A stretch of DNA of 64,000 nt from Ipomoea triloba (taxonomy: Eukaryota; Streptophyta; Magnoliopsida; Solanales; Convolvulaceae): contig NC_044923.1 in the NCBI RefSeq assembly GCF_003576645.1, positions 17,005,587 through 17,069,586 on the forward strand, read 5' to 3'. The notes beneath the pieces are model-generated. The model searched no databases, was not told where the DNA came from, and was given only the letters and a program-made list of their open reading frames with translations. Each line of letters starts with the position of its first letter. Position 1 is the stretch's first letter. This document shows, piece by piece, positions 21,452 through 33,734 of this stretch. Position numbers and translations under genes: made by a program.

Positions 21452-24400
21452 TTGAGTATCCACTGATTGCTGTGAGTGTCAACTTTATTTTATTGCTTTA
21501 ATAATTGATTCCCATATTATTTTTCTTCCAACACTTGTGAAAATACTTAATTATATTACACATTTAGATTTTTATTTTGGTTTTCATCTCTGGATATGGT
21601 TTTGACAATATTCTTAACTAGTGGAAGACAAATGGGATTGTAAATGATATGATTGCTACACTTTCTTACTATTTTAAATCATATAGTTGCATTTGAGTAA
21701 GCTTTTAGCACTAGTGGAAGGATTGTAAGTAACTACCGGAGGAGGCTTCATCCACACATTTTGGAGCTAGGAAACTTAGTATGTATACTGAATAAACATC
21801 GCTCATGTGTAGTAGTTCTCAGATCATGCAGAAGAGGTAAATCATATTAAGAAGACCATATACCATAAGCTCGACCAAGAGAGTATTGACAAGAATCGAA
21901 TTGAACTCATAAACTTTAAGTACAAAAATCATGTTCTATTTATTTAGTTATCATTTGCAAGTTAGGTGTCCTACAATTTTAATATAGGCCGGGTTTGGGC
22001 TTGCTAGGTGGAGAAAATTTTGCAGATATCATTCTTGTTTACATCCTTAATTACTAATGTAACCCCTCGGTTTTTTCGACAAAGTTAAGGTTCGAGAATA
22101 TTGATGTAAAATTTTTTTAAGCTATGACGTTTAAGAGAAGACTGTTCGGTGCTCGAAATAATTTTTTTAGGATTAGTTATCGATAAGCTGCGAACTACGT
22201 ACCGGTCACGAACCGAGAAAATTTTAAGGATATAGATTCAGTTCGAATCTTCTAGAATTTGGATTATTAAGTATCATGCGATTAAGCCTGAATTTCTAGT
22301 TAGTTCAAGAAAAATTTTAAATGGACTGTAAGGGATAAATTGTTACGGACTCTGTACCTATATTTAGCGGAATACCGAAAAATTCCCAAACTTGGTGATT
22401 TGCGACAGGAATATTTTTAGGATAACTTTGGTATTAGAATTTTCCCGAATTAAGTTATAATCCTCCGAACATTCATCTGATTTAAGCATAAACTGGCCAA
22501 TTAGATTTGAGATCTTCTAAGGACACCATGGGGTGATGACAAGTGGCAAAGCAAATCTAAGACTAAGGACACCATGGGGTGATGACAAGTGGCAAAGCAA
22601 ATCTAAGACTAAGATTGGGCATTAAATGTGACATTTATGAGGTATGGCCTAGTTGCACTTGTTACTTGATCTTCAAGAACTAAATCTACACTAATCACAT
22701 GATCATCTCTCTCACTCTTCCACTCCATTTTCGAAATACACACTTAGGGAAGGAAGAAGGGAAATTATCTTAGTCTTCTATTGTGATCCAAGAACACCCT
22801 AGGCAATTCTTCAACTCCAAGGACTCTACTCTAGATAAGAACTTCGGTTTTGTTCGGATTCTACCCCTCCTAAGACTTAAGCTTGAACTTAAGTGTTAAT
22901 GTTTAGTGCATGAAAAATATTGTTATTGTGGTGATGTTGTAGGGGACTTTGAATCTAAGGAAAGATCTAGCACTTCTTCGGTTTTAAAATCTTCCATCGA
23001 GGTAAGGAATCCCTTAAGTTGGCTCAATCACTTGAAGATAGACAAATGATAGAAANTTGAGTATCCACTGATTGCTGTGAGTGTCAACTTTATTTTATTG
23101 CTTTAATAATTGATTCCCATATTATTTTTCTTCCAACACTTGTGAAAATACTTAATTATATTACACATTTAGATTTTTATTTTGGTTTTCATCTCTGGAT
23201 ATGGTTTTGACAATATTCTTAACTAGTGGAAGACAAATGGGATTGTAAATGATATGATTGCTACACTTTCTTACTATTTTAAATCATATAGTTGCATTTG
23301 AGTAAGCTTTTAGCACTAGTGGAAGGATTGTAAGTAACTACCGGAGGAGGCTTCATCCACACATTTTGGAGCTAGGAAACTTAGTATGTATACTGAATAA
23401 ACATCGCTCATGTGTAGTAGTTCTCAGATCATGCAGAAGAGGTAAATCATATTAAGAAGACCATATACCATAAGCTCGACCAAGAGAGTATTGACAAGAA
23501 TCGAATTGAACTCATAAACTTTAAGTACAAAAATCATGTTCTATTTATTTAGTTATCATTTGCAAGTTAGGTGTCCTACAATTTTAATATAGGCCGGGTT
23601 TGGGCTTGCTAGGTGGAGAAAATTTTGCAGATATCATTCTTGTTTACATCCTTAATTACTAATGTAACCCCTCGGTTTTTTCGACAAAGTTAAGGTTCGA
23701 GAATATTGATGTAAAATTTTTTTAAGCTATGACGTTTAAGAGAAGACTGTTCGGTGCTCGAAATAATTTTTTTAGGATTAGTTATCGATAAGCTGCGAAC
23801 TACGTACCGGTCACGAACCGAGAAAATTTTAAGGATATAGATTCAGTTCGAATCTTCTAGAATTTGGATTATTAAGTATCATGCGATTAAGCCTGAATTT
23901 CTAGTTAGTTCAAGAAAAATTTTAAATGGACTGTAAGGGATAAATTGTTACGGACTCTGTACCTATATTTAGCGGAATACCGAAAAATTCCCAAACTTGG
24001 TGATTTGCGACAGGAATATTTTTAGGATAACTTTGGTATTAGAATTTTCCCGAATTAAGTTATAATCCTCCGAACATTCATCTGATTTAAGCATAAACTG
24101 GCCAATTAGATTTGAGATCTTCTAAGGACACCATGGGGTGATGACAAGTGGCAAAGCAAATCTAAGACTAAGGACACCATGGGGTGATGACAAGTGGCAA
24201 AGCAAATCTAAGACTAAGATTGGGCATTAAATGTGACATTTATGAGGTATGGCCTAGTTGCACTTGTTACTTGATCTTCAAGAACTAAATCTACACTAAT
24301 CACATGATCATCTCTCTCACTCTTCCACTCCATTTTCGAAATACACACTTAGGGAAGGAAGAAGGGAAATTATCTTAGTCTTCTATTGTGATCCAAGAAC

Positions 24401-24658
24401 ACCCTAGGCAATTCTTCAACTCCAAGGACTCTACTCTAGATAAGAACTTCGGTTTTGTTCGGATTCTACCCCTCCTAAGACTTAAGCTTGAACTTAAGTG
24501 TTAATGTTTAGTGCATGAAAAATATTGTTATTGTGGTGATGTTGTAGGGGACTTTGAATCTAAGGAAAGATCTAGCACTTCTTCGGTTTTAAAATCTTCC
24601 ATCGAGGTAAGGAATCCCTTAAGTTGGCTCAATCACTTGAAGATAGACAAATGATAGA
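21452..24658. repeat. 1.6-kb direct duplication around a single N (assembly join)
   Basis: 21452-23055 and 23057-24658 are essentially identical, separated by one N at 23056. The first copy stops abruptly at the N and the second runs on past the same point. This is what two overlapping contigs joined without merging look like. Treat the first copy as redundant. Confidence 0.85.
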
Positions 24659-25617
24659 CCTTAAGTTGGCTCAATCACTTGAAGATAGACAAATGATAGA
24701 AAATTATATGATTAGGAATTTTCAAGATAGACAAATGATAGAAAATTATATGATTAGGAATTTTCACATGAAAATTTTGTGTTATGTTATAAACCTAAAA
24801 GTTGGCTCAAAAATCTTTACCTTGATTTTTAGTGAATTCGTTATGCATGTTCATAGCTAATTTATGCATGTATATGTTGAATTTATGCCCATATAGGCTT
24901 ATACTTGTGGAAATAGTGAAAAGAAATCATGATAGATTCTGGCAGTAACTTCCGAGATTTATTGGGAAAAATTGGTAAGGTATTTTGATCCTATTTTTTT
25001 TAGGCATGTAGTTCTATAAGAGTAGAACCCGCATATAAAATTTCATAACGATCGGAGTAGTATAAGTACGGTTTTCGAATTTTTTTTCCAAAACTGGTCC
25101 AGAGAGAGAAATTCTGGACAGCACACTGCCAAGGGCAAAAATGGAATTTTCTGTGTTTATTCGCGGATCAAAATGACCAAAACTTTTTATGGAAATCAAG
25201 TACTATAAGTTGGGGTTCTACCATAAAAATTTCAAGTGAAAAAGAGTTCGGGAACTATTTTTTCCGGCTCAATCTTTCGGACTGCGCCAACTGAAATTTC
25301 TGGCAGATTTGACGCGGACTCGTTTTCGATTTGTTTTTGACCAAACTTGTCCCCGATGTTTTTAATCCCAAATATTGTGATGTTTTGAAAGCCTACGGGC
25401 AATCGGGTGAATTTTTGAAAGGTTCAAATATTATTATTTTTGCGCATTATATTTATTAACTTGGAAAGTACTTGTGTTTTGAAAATTATTGTGTCTCTTG
25501 TACTTGAATTTCTGTGATATGACTAACACTAACCTAAGTGTGTGGGTTGGGGAAATATACTTGAGTAAGTATATTGGTTATGGAGTCGTGTAATAATACT
25601 TAATGAATGTGAGGGAG

Positions 25618-25790
25618 TCTGTATGATTAATCGGTACTGCAGAGCGAAGTTCCTTCGCTGAGTGAAATGGTGAGGGGTCTGTACGATTAATCTATACTGC
25701 AGAGCGAAGTCTATTCGCTGAGCGAACATGTGAGGATCTTGTATGATTAATTCATACTGCAGAGCGAAGTCTATTCGCTGAGTGTTGTGT
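25618..25790. repeat. Tandem repeat, about 60 bp x 3, in the solo LTR
   Basis: Three units of tgtatgattaat-c-atactgc then agagcgaag-t-ttcgctgag. Each unit contains the small inverted repeat cgaag..ttcgctg. Confidence 0.8.
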
Positions 25791-25796
25791 GACAGG

Positions 25797-25990
25797 AAGG
25801 TGGGTGTTGTGTACCCCACATGTGAATTAACGGTGGGTGTTGTGTACCCCACGTGTGAATTAACGAGTGGGTGTTGTGTACCCCACGTGTGAATTAACGA
25901 GTGGGTGTTGTGTACCCCACGTGTGAATTAACGGTTGGGTTATGTGAGAGCTAACTGTCGGGTGTCTTGAACAGTAGTGTGGGTGTTGTG
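25797..25990. repeat. Tandem repeat, about 36 bp x 4, in the solo LTR
   Basis: The unit gtgggtgttgtgtaccccac followed by rtgtgaattaacg occurs four times in a row, and a diverged fifth copy follows at about 25978-26012. ggggtacaca... and tgtgtacccc arms make each unit partly self-complementary. Confidence 0.8.
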
Positions 25991-26514
25991 TACTCCACGT
26001 GTGAATTAATGGCTGTGTTATGTGCCGAAGTTACCGACATAATGTGAAATTGTTTGTTGTTAGATTGCTTGCAGGTAGACTGCGATTGTTGGGTAATGTT
26101 TATCTTACTGTATTTATTATTGATGGTTGTTTTCGAAAACCTTTGTTTACGTTCGAGTGACCATGGATCCCCTTACTTAGCCGTCGTGCTAACTACACTT
26201 CGTTGTGTCATTTATTAGATGCAGTCTAGCGTGGGCCCTTGTGGCCGATGAACTCTAAATAGGATGGGAGTCGAGGTTGAAGATTACTCTATCCTAGAAT
26301 AGACACCCTGGAAGGATTAGTTCCATATGTACACTTTGGATGTTTATATGGTTATTTGAGGTTGTAAGTTTAGCCTTAGCGTTTGGGTATAGGAGAGATA
26401 CCTAAGCGTGGCGGTAACACCCAGTTTTCTGCTGGTTAGACGCTTCCGCAATGTATTATATTTTAAGGATTTTGTAATAAATCCAAGATCTGAAAATTGG
26501 GGTGTTACAACTAA

Positions 26515-27629
26515 TTCTGTCACTTTGTTAATAATTCCAACTTAAAGACTAAAAATAGTGACACAAGTAAAAATGGACTAAATATGCTATTTAACCTATT
26601 TTACTATAACCTAAAAATTGAAAGTGTAATTTTCTTCCATTAATACTAGTTCCAACTTAATCTCACAATCAATGCTGTAGAAGGCATTCATCGGGCGTTC
26701 GATGGCGCCTAGCGCTGCCTAAGAAAAAGAAAAACTAAACACATGGACAGTTGAAATTGCCACTCGGAGCCCATAAACACCACTGACGAGGTGTGGAAGT
26801 GGAGCTATGAGCACTAGAGAAGATGAGTTTCGTGCTGTGAAGCACAGGAGCTGGTGACAGCAACGAAGAATTACTCACAATTCCCATCAACTTAGGGTGC
26901 CTAGGCGACCTTTTTTACAATTGCTCACAATTCCTAACAAGGTTTGAATTCGTAAATAAAATTCTGGTCTCAATAATCTTGCAAGTTATAGACTCATGTT
27001 AAACAAAATAATTAAAATTCTATAGGGTTTGACTTTTGTACATTTATTTATACAAAATAATTGTTGACCATTAATGAAGATTTTAATAGTTCAAAATTGT
27101 AAAATTACAATTTCTTATAGGGACCAAACTTTTCACCTCGTGAAAATTTTAAAAATCTATAATGTTGACGGTAACAATTGAAAAACTAAAATTACTATGT
27201 TGCATAAATATAGAAAATGAAAATAACCATTTTCCCTTTTAAATAGGGTCAGGGGTAGGGAATTTTTTGTGAATGTTTACATGTCTACTAATTGTGTCAC
27301 TTCATTAACAAATTAGAGACTAAAGATAGATGGTACCAATTACATTAAGTTGTGAACATTCAATATATAAATTATAAACATTTAATATGTAAATTGTATA
27401 TTTATTATTTTGAACTCGGATCCACCTTACAAGGTATACTCGGGTCCACAGAATAATTTGCCAACTCGGAAATGCTATGTTTTTATTTTATTTTATTTTA
27501 TTTTTTTGTTTTAAGATTACAATTACAAATTCACTTAGCAAAGAACACACTAACAACTTGTAAAAAAATATCAAACAGTTTGGGTTGCTCTAAATAAAAT
27601 TTTGATCTCAAGAACCTTGCTTTGTTAGT
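26515..27629. other. Intergenic, with a degraded A/B-family MITE end
   Basis: ggatccaccttacaaggtat (27419-27438) then gggtccacagaataatttgc (27443-27462) is a decayed terminus of the same family as elements A and B. No coding region is seen. Other parts are AT-rich. Confidence 0.45.
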
Positions 27630-27750
27630 TTCATTTTGGGCTTAGGTTTCCTATTTTAATTTCCTCCTTAGAGCCCAGTGATATAGTTTGGACTTTGTCA
27701 GTTTTGAGCTTCGAAAGACCTCATAAGCGAGAGAAGAGAGAGAGAAGAGG
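27630..27750 (+). promoter_or_regulatory. LSM12: Probable promoter-proximal region and 5' leader of LSM12, cut off from its CDS
   Basis: This is the unique DNA left of the nested insertion. It ends in gagaagagg (27742-27750), and the same 9 bases followed by gg recur at 62702-62712, nine bases upstream of the LSM12 start codon. A purine-rich leader (cgagagaagagagagagaag) just before the junction is typical of plant 5' untranslated regions. That the transcription start lies here is inferred. Confidence 0.6.
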
Positions 27751-27759
27751 GGCAAATTA

Positions 27760-27826
27760 CGCAAATTATGCCGTGGACCCAGGTGCACCTTGCAAGGTGC
27801 ACATGGGTCCAAAACGACGTCGTTTT
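27760..27826. repeat. Left terminal inverted repeat of element A, two palindromes
   Basis: A 36-bp palindrome with one mismatch (27775-27810, arms around aggtgcacct) is followed by the 16-bp perfect palindrome aaaacgacgtcgtttt (27811-27826). The same two palindromes, in inverted order, lie at the right end. Confidence 0.9.
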
Positions 27827-28108
27827 ATGCTTTTTTAAAAAAATTTTTTTTTTGTTAATTAACGCCGTTAACGGAGGTTGGGAGCAGTAGGCAGGCGGTT
27901 GTCTGGTTCATCATCGCAGTTCTCCAGTCATTCACCATCATCGCAAAACAATTCATCATCGCCGCAATTCTCGCAAAACAATTCATCGCAGTTCTCCAGT
28001 TATTCTTCACTCATTCATCATCGCAATTCTCGTTGGATTCATCATCGCCGATCTCCTTCGATTCAACATCGCGAAATTCTTTCGATTCACCATTGTAATT
28101 CTTCTTCA

Positions 28109-28670
28109 ATGATGGCAGAGGTAGTAGATCAACTAAGTTTACGCGTTGATGACTCATCTTCGATTGCAGGTTTTAAGTTTGGATTCATGTTTGATGAATT
28201 GTATAGATTTATGTTTGTTTTTTTCGAATTTAGGATTTGTGGTTAGATTGATTGTGTAACCATGTATTTGAGTTTTAGATTCACACTTATACAACTCTAC
28301 ATTCACATTTACATAGTGATAGATTCACACATTTAGAACACTACATTCACACTGTTTCCTAATACTCTGTTTTAGTTTTTATATTTGCAGTGATGGCAGA
28401 GGAAGTAGATCAACTAAGTTTACACGTTGATGGCTCATCTTCGATTGCAGGTTTTAAGTTTGGATTCATGTTTGATGAATTGTATAGATTTATGTTTGTT
28501 TTTTTTCGAATTTAGGATTTATGGTTAGATTGATTGTGTAACCATGTATTTGAGTTTTAGATTCACACTTATACAACTATACATTCACAGATACATAGTT
28601 CTAGATTCACACATGTACAACTATAGATTCACACTGTTTCCTGATACTCTGTTTTATTTTTTTATATTTG
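28109..28670 (+). repeat. Tandem duplication (~283 bp) doubling a transposase exon
   Basis: 28109-28390 and 28392-28670 align throughout, both exon (MAEvVDQLSLrVDdSSSIAG) and intron (gttttaagtttggattcatg...). The doubled exon is 60 bp and begins and ends in phase 1, so the duplication keeps the frame. Confidence 0.85.
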
Positions 28671-28789
28671 TAGTGAATGCAGATTTAGTTGTTGTCTCAA
28701 CAAGCAATGATCAAGGCTGTATAAATGTTGAGGATTCTACTTCAATTCCAGGTTTTTTTTAATTGTTTTTTAGAGTAAAATTAGTGATT

Positions 28790-29115
28790 CATATTGATTT
28801 ACGATTTATGTGTAGTTGTGTGTAATAGTGTTTGATGTGTGAATATAGAGTATAGGACCTGTGAATATATAGTTTTGAATGTGTGAATGCATAACAGTGT
28901 TGATATAATTGCTAAACATATTGCCCCTGAAATGTGTGAATCTAGAGTTTTCAAAATGTAAATACACAGTATATGGTATGTGAATCTAGTGTATTGAATG
29001 TGTGAATCTAGAGAAGATAGTAATCCTGTTACTGAACAACTATCACTGGAATGTATGAATCTGTTGTTTTCTAACTGTGAATATCTAGTATAGCTTATGT
29101 GAATATATAGTGTGG
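28790..29115. repeat. tgtgaat-type repeats in transposase intron 3
   Basis: Degenerate units of roughly 20-35 bp of the form tgtgaatctagagtwtwgaa. Similar stretches fill intron 4 (30365-30645), and 28260-28370 and 28555-28640 hold the opposite orientation (attcaca). Confidence 0.7.
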
Positions 29116-31784
29116 CATTACCCGCCGCCCTCTACATAGAGAATATATTTCCATTAGATTGCTTTTTATTTGTTTTCTTTGGTATGCTTTTCCATACTTG
29201 AGGTTATATTTCATATGTGCAGTTGATCAAGATTTGGTGGGTATTGTAGTAAGTAATGGTGATGAAGCGTATGAGTTGTATAACGATTATGCATTTAGAG
29301 TTGGTTTTAGTGTGAGGAAGGGTAAGCAACGCTACCAAGGGTCTACTAAAAATGTTAAGATGAAGACATTTTTGTGCTCTAAGGCTGGTAGTAAGTCCAA
29401 GAAAAACAGTGGTGTTAAGGCGTATTCAAAGATTGATTTAAGGACGGGGTGTGGCGCATATATTCAGTTTGATGTAGATGGTAATGGGGTGTGGACAGTA
29501 ACAAAACACGAGAAAGCTCATAACCACAAGCTAAGCACTAAAGACAAGAGTCACCTACTTCGTTCACACAGAAGAGTGGGAAATAATCAACTTTCATACT
29601 TAAGAGACTTAAAGAAGAGTGGGGTTGCCTTGGCGGATGGGATAAGGTTTTTGAAACATCAGTCAGGAGGGTCTCCACTCGTTGGGTTTACCAATCGAGA
29701 TGCTTACAATTCATTGGCATCTGATTCTTTGAAGAGCTTGGATGGAACTGATTCGAATTCGTTGATTGAAATATTTAGGAGGAGGCAGTGTAATGAGCCT
29801 GACTTCTTTTTTGACTTTGAAGTTGACGATGATGCAAGATTAACTAGCTTTTTTTGGAGGGACAGGCAAATGAGACGAGACTATGCGTTGTTTGGAGACT
29901 TGTTAGTGCATGATACAACATATCGCACTAACAAGTACGACATGATATGTGGTCCATTTATAGGGATGAACCACCATTGTATGAATATTATGTTTGGGTG
30001 TGGTTTTTTGATGAACGAAAGGATAGAGTCATTTGTATGGTTGTTTAGAGCATTTCTTAGATCTATGGGTGGCAAATGTCCACAAACCATTATGACTGAT
30101 CAATGCGCAGCCATGGCTGCTGCCATCTCTCAAGTGTTTACAACATCACGGCATCGTCTTTGCATATGGCATATTGGTGAGAACTCGAAGAAGCACATCA
30201 AGACACTTAGGAACAATAAGAATTTCATGGATCTATTTAATTGTTTGTTGAAGTACACAGACACCGAAGCTGAGTTTGAGTTGTATTGGTCAAGGTATGT
30301 TATTGTACTTTACTCATTCACTTTGAGTTTGAATTTTCAATACTATTTTTGTAAAATAATGACTTATTGATTTGTGAATATACAGTATAGAAGCTGTGAA
30401 TCTAGAGTACTAAATGTGTGAGTGTAGAACATATAGTAATATAATTACTGAACAAGTATCACTGAAATGTGTGAATGTGTACGTTTGAAACTGTGAATGT
30501 ATAGTATAGGGTTTGTGAATGTAGAGTTATGAATGTGTGAATGTTTATCAGGCTTGAGTTCAGAGATCTTAAAAACTGTGAATGTAGAGGAGTGTATTTG
30601 TGAATATAGATTTATCAGATTGTGAATATAGTTTCTAAAATTGTGTATATTTTTTCCTTTTGTGATCTTATGATTTTCAGGATGGTGATTGACTATAAGT
30701 GTCGCAAGAATCCGTGGTTAGAAAAATTGTATGATTGTAGGGAAAAATGGTGCCCGGCATTTAACAAGGATTACTTTTCTGGTGGCATTTTATCCTCACA
30801 AAGGAGTTAGACCACAAACCATTCAATTTCTAGGAAGCTAACAAAGACAGCAGGGCTTTGTGATTTCTACTCATCGTTTGTGAGCGTTGTTTCTGAATGG
30901 AGAAGTAAGGAAAATGGTGAGGATTTTTGGTGTGCTCAAGGCATGCCCAATATGATGATGGATGATGTGAAACTTCTTTCACATGCTAGAGACGTATATA
31001 CCATTGAAATATATTATATGTTTGAGGAACAATTCTTGAAAGGTGCTGCTTGTCATCAAGATAGTGTTTTCGACGATGGCTGTCATTTGAAGTATCATGT
31101 TTGGCGTCCTGATAAAGATATTATAAGGCATGAAGTTAGTTTTAAGCCTACCAATTTGGATATTTCTTGCAGTTGTAAGTTGTTTTCTGAATTAGGAATT
31201 TTGTGCTGCCATTGTTTACGCATTATGAATGTACACTGCATTTGTTCTATTCCCGATAAATACATTCTGAAAAGGTGGACAAAGAAAGTTGCTGAAGGCA
31301 AGGCTGTTGATATGGGTTCTTTGTCTTCTAATGTTGGTGTTGCTCCTTCAATTTGGGTTGTTGAGATGACCAGGAAGTTTCAAAGACTAATTGTTTCTTG
31401 TCAAGACAACAGTGCAGCTAGACAACGTTGTGAAGAAGCTTTTCAAAGTGCAAAGAAAAGTGTTGAAACCGAGGTTGGTTATGTTCATATTGAAGAGTCT
31501 GATGTCCCATCTTCAAGTGGTATTGTACAAGATCCATCAAGCCGGAGATTGAAAGGTGAGCGTAATAAGAGGCGAAGTAGTATTATTGAAAAGAAGTCTG
31601 CTGTAGCTAGGGGGCGAAAGAGTTCTGCAAACAAGGTTGCTTCAATTACAAAGGGTGTTGTTCAATCTATTTTGCCGGGAAGTTTATCTGAGATTGCTGG
31701 GGATGGATATCTTGTACATCCAAGTTCTGGGAGTTCTGAATTAGTTCATGTTAATAAGAGATGACAATATATTTTTTGTATTTG

Positions 31785-32480
31785 TGAACATTTAGTTATA
31801 AAATTTCTTTGGAGTTATTAATTAGTACATTTCAGTGATGCTTGTGGAGTGTTGAAATTTTGAATTTAGAGTTATTAAGTTGTGAATGTTAGTTTTAAAA
31901 CTGAAATGTAGAACAGATAGTAATATAATCACTGAAATGTGTGAATGTGTAGTTTTCAATGTGTGAATAGAGTGTATAGAATATGTGAATATATTGAAAC
32001 GAAAGTGTGAACGTTGAACAGATAGTAATATAATTACTGAACAAGTGTCACTGAAATGTGTGAATATATGACTTTTCAAAGTGTGAATATAGAGAATTGA
32101 AGTTGTGAATATAGAGACACGAGTGTGTGAATCTAAACCAGATAGTAACATAATTTCTAAAATGTATGAATGAGCACTTTTCAGACTGTGAATATAGAGC
32201 ATTGAGGCTGTGAATATAAAGACATGAACGTGTGAATGTAGAACAGATAGTAATATAATTATTGAAATTGTGATTTTGGATTTATTAAGTTGTGAATTTG
32301 GTTAACAGAGTTAAGATTATTATGGTCAATGGTCAATTTTATAGTTAGAGAAGTGTGAATGTGGTGTTTTGAAATTATGAATATAAAGCTATGGGTGTGT
32401 GAATATGTAACAAAATTAAAACTTGTAGAAAAAAGGATTACAACATAGTTCTACAGGATTTCAAGGAACTATTGTATATT
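31785..32480. repeat. tgtgaat-type repeat array between the convergent genes
   Basis: Many degenerate copies of gtgtgaatgtagaacagatagtaatataatcactgaaa-type units lie between the transposase stop and the ULP1-like stop. No coding sequence is supported. Confidence 0.75.
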
Positions 32481-33426
32481 CACATTTGAGTACAAGCTGT
32501 TCATTTCTTGTTGTACAAGAGTTTGGTTTTCTTGATCACAATGTTTTTCAATATGTTGGCACGCCACCTTATGATTGTTGCGGCGTACCTGGCCCTCAAT
32601 CCAATTAAGAAGTTTTCCTACAAATATACAAGATCAAATAAATACTTTATTGCAATGCTAGCAAAAAAAAAAAAAGATAAGAAATTATTCAAAGCTAGTA
32701 TTTGTGTACTTACATTTAAGTTTGCTTTCTTTTTGAATCCCGGGTTCCATTTATTCAATGTCCCTTTATATGTTTCCATATGCCTCATTACAAATAGTCT
32801 GCAATCAATTTAATTTTTCGATTCTTTCCAACTCATGTCCACAACCTCTATGGTTAGCTCATCTACCTTCCAGAATAGGGCAGATGACCCCAGTGCTAGG
32901 TATTCTTTTAAAGTTGTAACCTGGACATAAATATTTAAGTCTACCACTGTTACACATTCACACATTCATAACAGTATATTCACAGATTATCTATTCTACA
33001 TTCACAGATTGAAAATACCACATTCACACATTTCAATGTTAGATTTTCAGTGATTATATTACATCTGCTATACATTCACACTTTGATAACTCTATATTCA
33101 CACTTTATATACTATATATTCACGGTTTGAAAAGTACACATTCACATACATGTAGCAACTGAAAAGGAGCTCAAGTTGGTGATCAACTTACCAAGAGGGT
33201 TGGGCAATCTCCATACTTGTCCTTCATGGTAACACCACGGACTAAGGACTTGTTGTCAATTATTTCAAGTTTTGAGGCTTTAACATTAATGCAAATGAGA
33301 AAATAGTGCCCGTGACGAAGTACTGGAAAGAATATCTAAGTTCAAAAAAGGAAAATAAAAACAGTGTCATTAATGTGTTGAATGTGACTAGATAAAACTG
33401 AGTGTTGTTGATAAACTCACCAGGTC

Positions 33427-33665
33427 CGCATCATTTATGTCCAAATTTTGTAGGCGCTCAATTTCATATGTCATATTTATGTCCAAATTTTGTAGGCGCT
33501 CAATTTCATATGTCATCCGTATGTCCAAATTTTGTAGGCGCTCAATTTCATATGTCATCCGCATGTCCAAATTTTGTAGGCGCTCAATTTCATATGTCAT
33601 CCGCTCATAGAAGTTTTGTTTCTTTTCAATTTCATATGTCATCCGCTCATAGAAGTTTTGTTTCT
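33427..33665 (-). repeat. In-frame coding minisatellite in the ULP1-like gene
   Basis: Six copies of a repeat of about 42 bp encode RMTYEIERLQNLDM (four diverged copies) and RMTYEIEKKQNFYE (two). The unit is a multiple of three, so copy number changes keep the frame. The array forms most of the sixth exon. Confidence 0.8.
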
Positions 33666-33734
33666 TTTCTTCCATCGGGAGACATTTCATCCATTCGTGG
33701 GTGGGATCTAGTTGTAACTAAGATAAAAAAAAAC

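Larger units (their letters stand above)
22058..26509. mobile_element. Solo LTR, Gypsy-like (TGTAACCCC ... GGGGTGTTACA)
   Basis: The unit starts tgtaacccctcgg at 22058 (repeated at 23663 through the assembly duplication) and ends ggggtgttaca at 26509. ACTAA flanks it on both sides (22053-22057, or 23658-23662, and 26510-26514). From the second start the unit is about 2.85 kb. No primer-binding site, polypurine tract or pol coding is seen, so it is most likely a solo LTR left by recombination between two LTRs of a long-LTR Gypsy element. It contains two tandem arrays. Confidence 0.8.
27878..31764 (+). pseudogene. MULE transposase with FAR1 domain and SWIM zinc finger; one in-frame stop
   Basis: Five exons fit one frame: 27878-28169, 28391-28450, 28674-28751, 29223-30294 and 30681-31764 (861 codons). 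Exon 4 holds a FAR1-type DNA-binding domain (YELYNDYAFRVGFSVRKGK ... CGAYIQFDVD ... EKAHNHKL), then the MULE transposase core with catalytic-type Asp in LLVHDTTY (29912-29914) and MTDQC (30098-30100), and the CIWHI block. Exon 5 has a SWIM finger, CSCKLFSELGILCCH (31168-31212). The C terminus is basic (RRLKGERNKRRSS). Codon 544 is TAG (30808-30810) in otherwise open frame, so the gene is probably dead, unless this is a sequencing error. Exons 1 and 2 encode a duplicated 20-residue block. The start ATG at 27878 is uncertain, and 28110 (MAEVVDQL) is an alternative. Confidence 0.85.
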
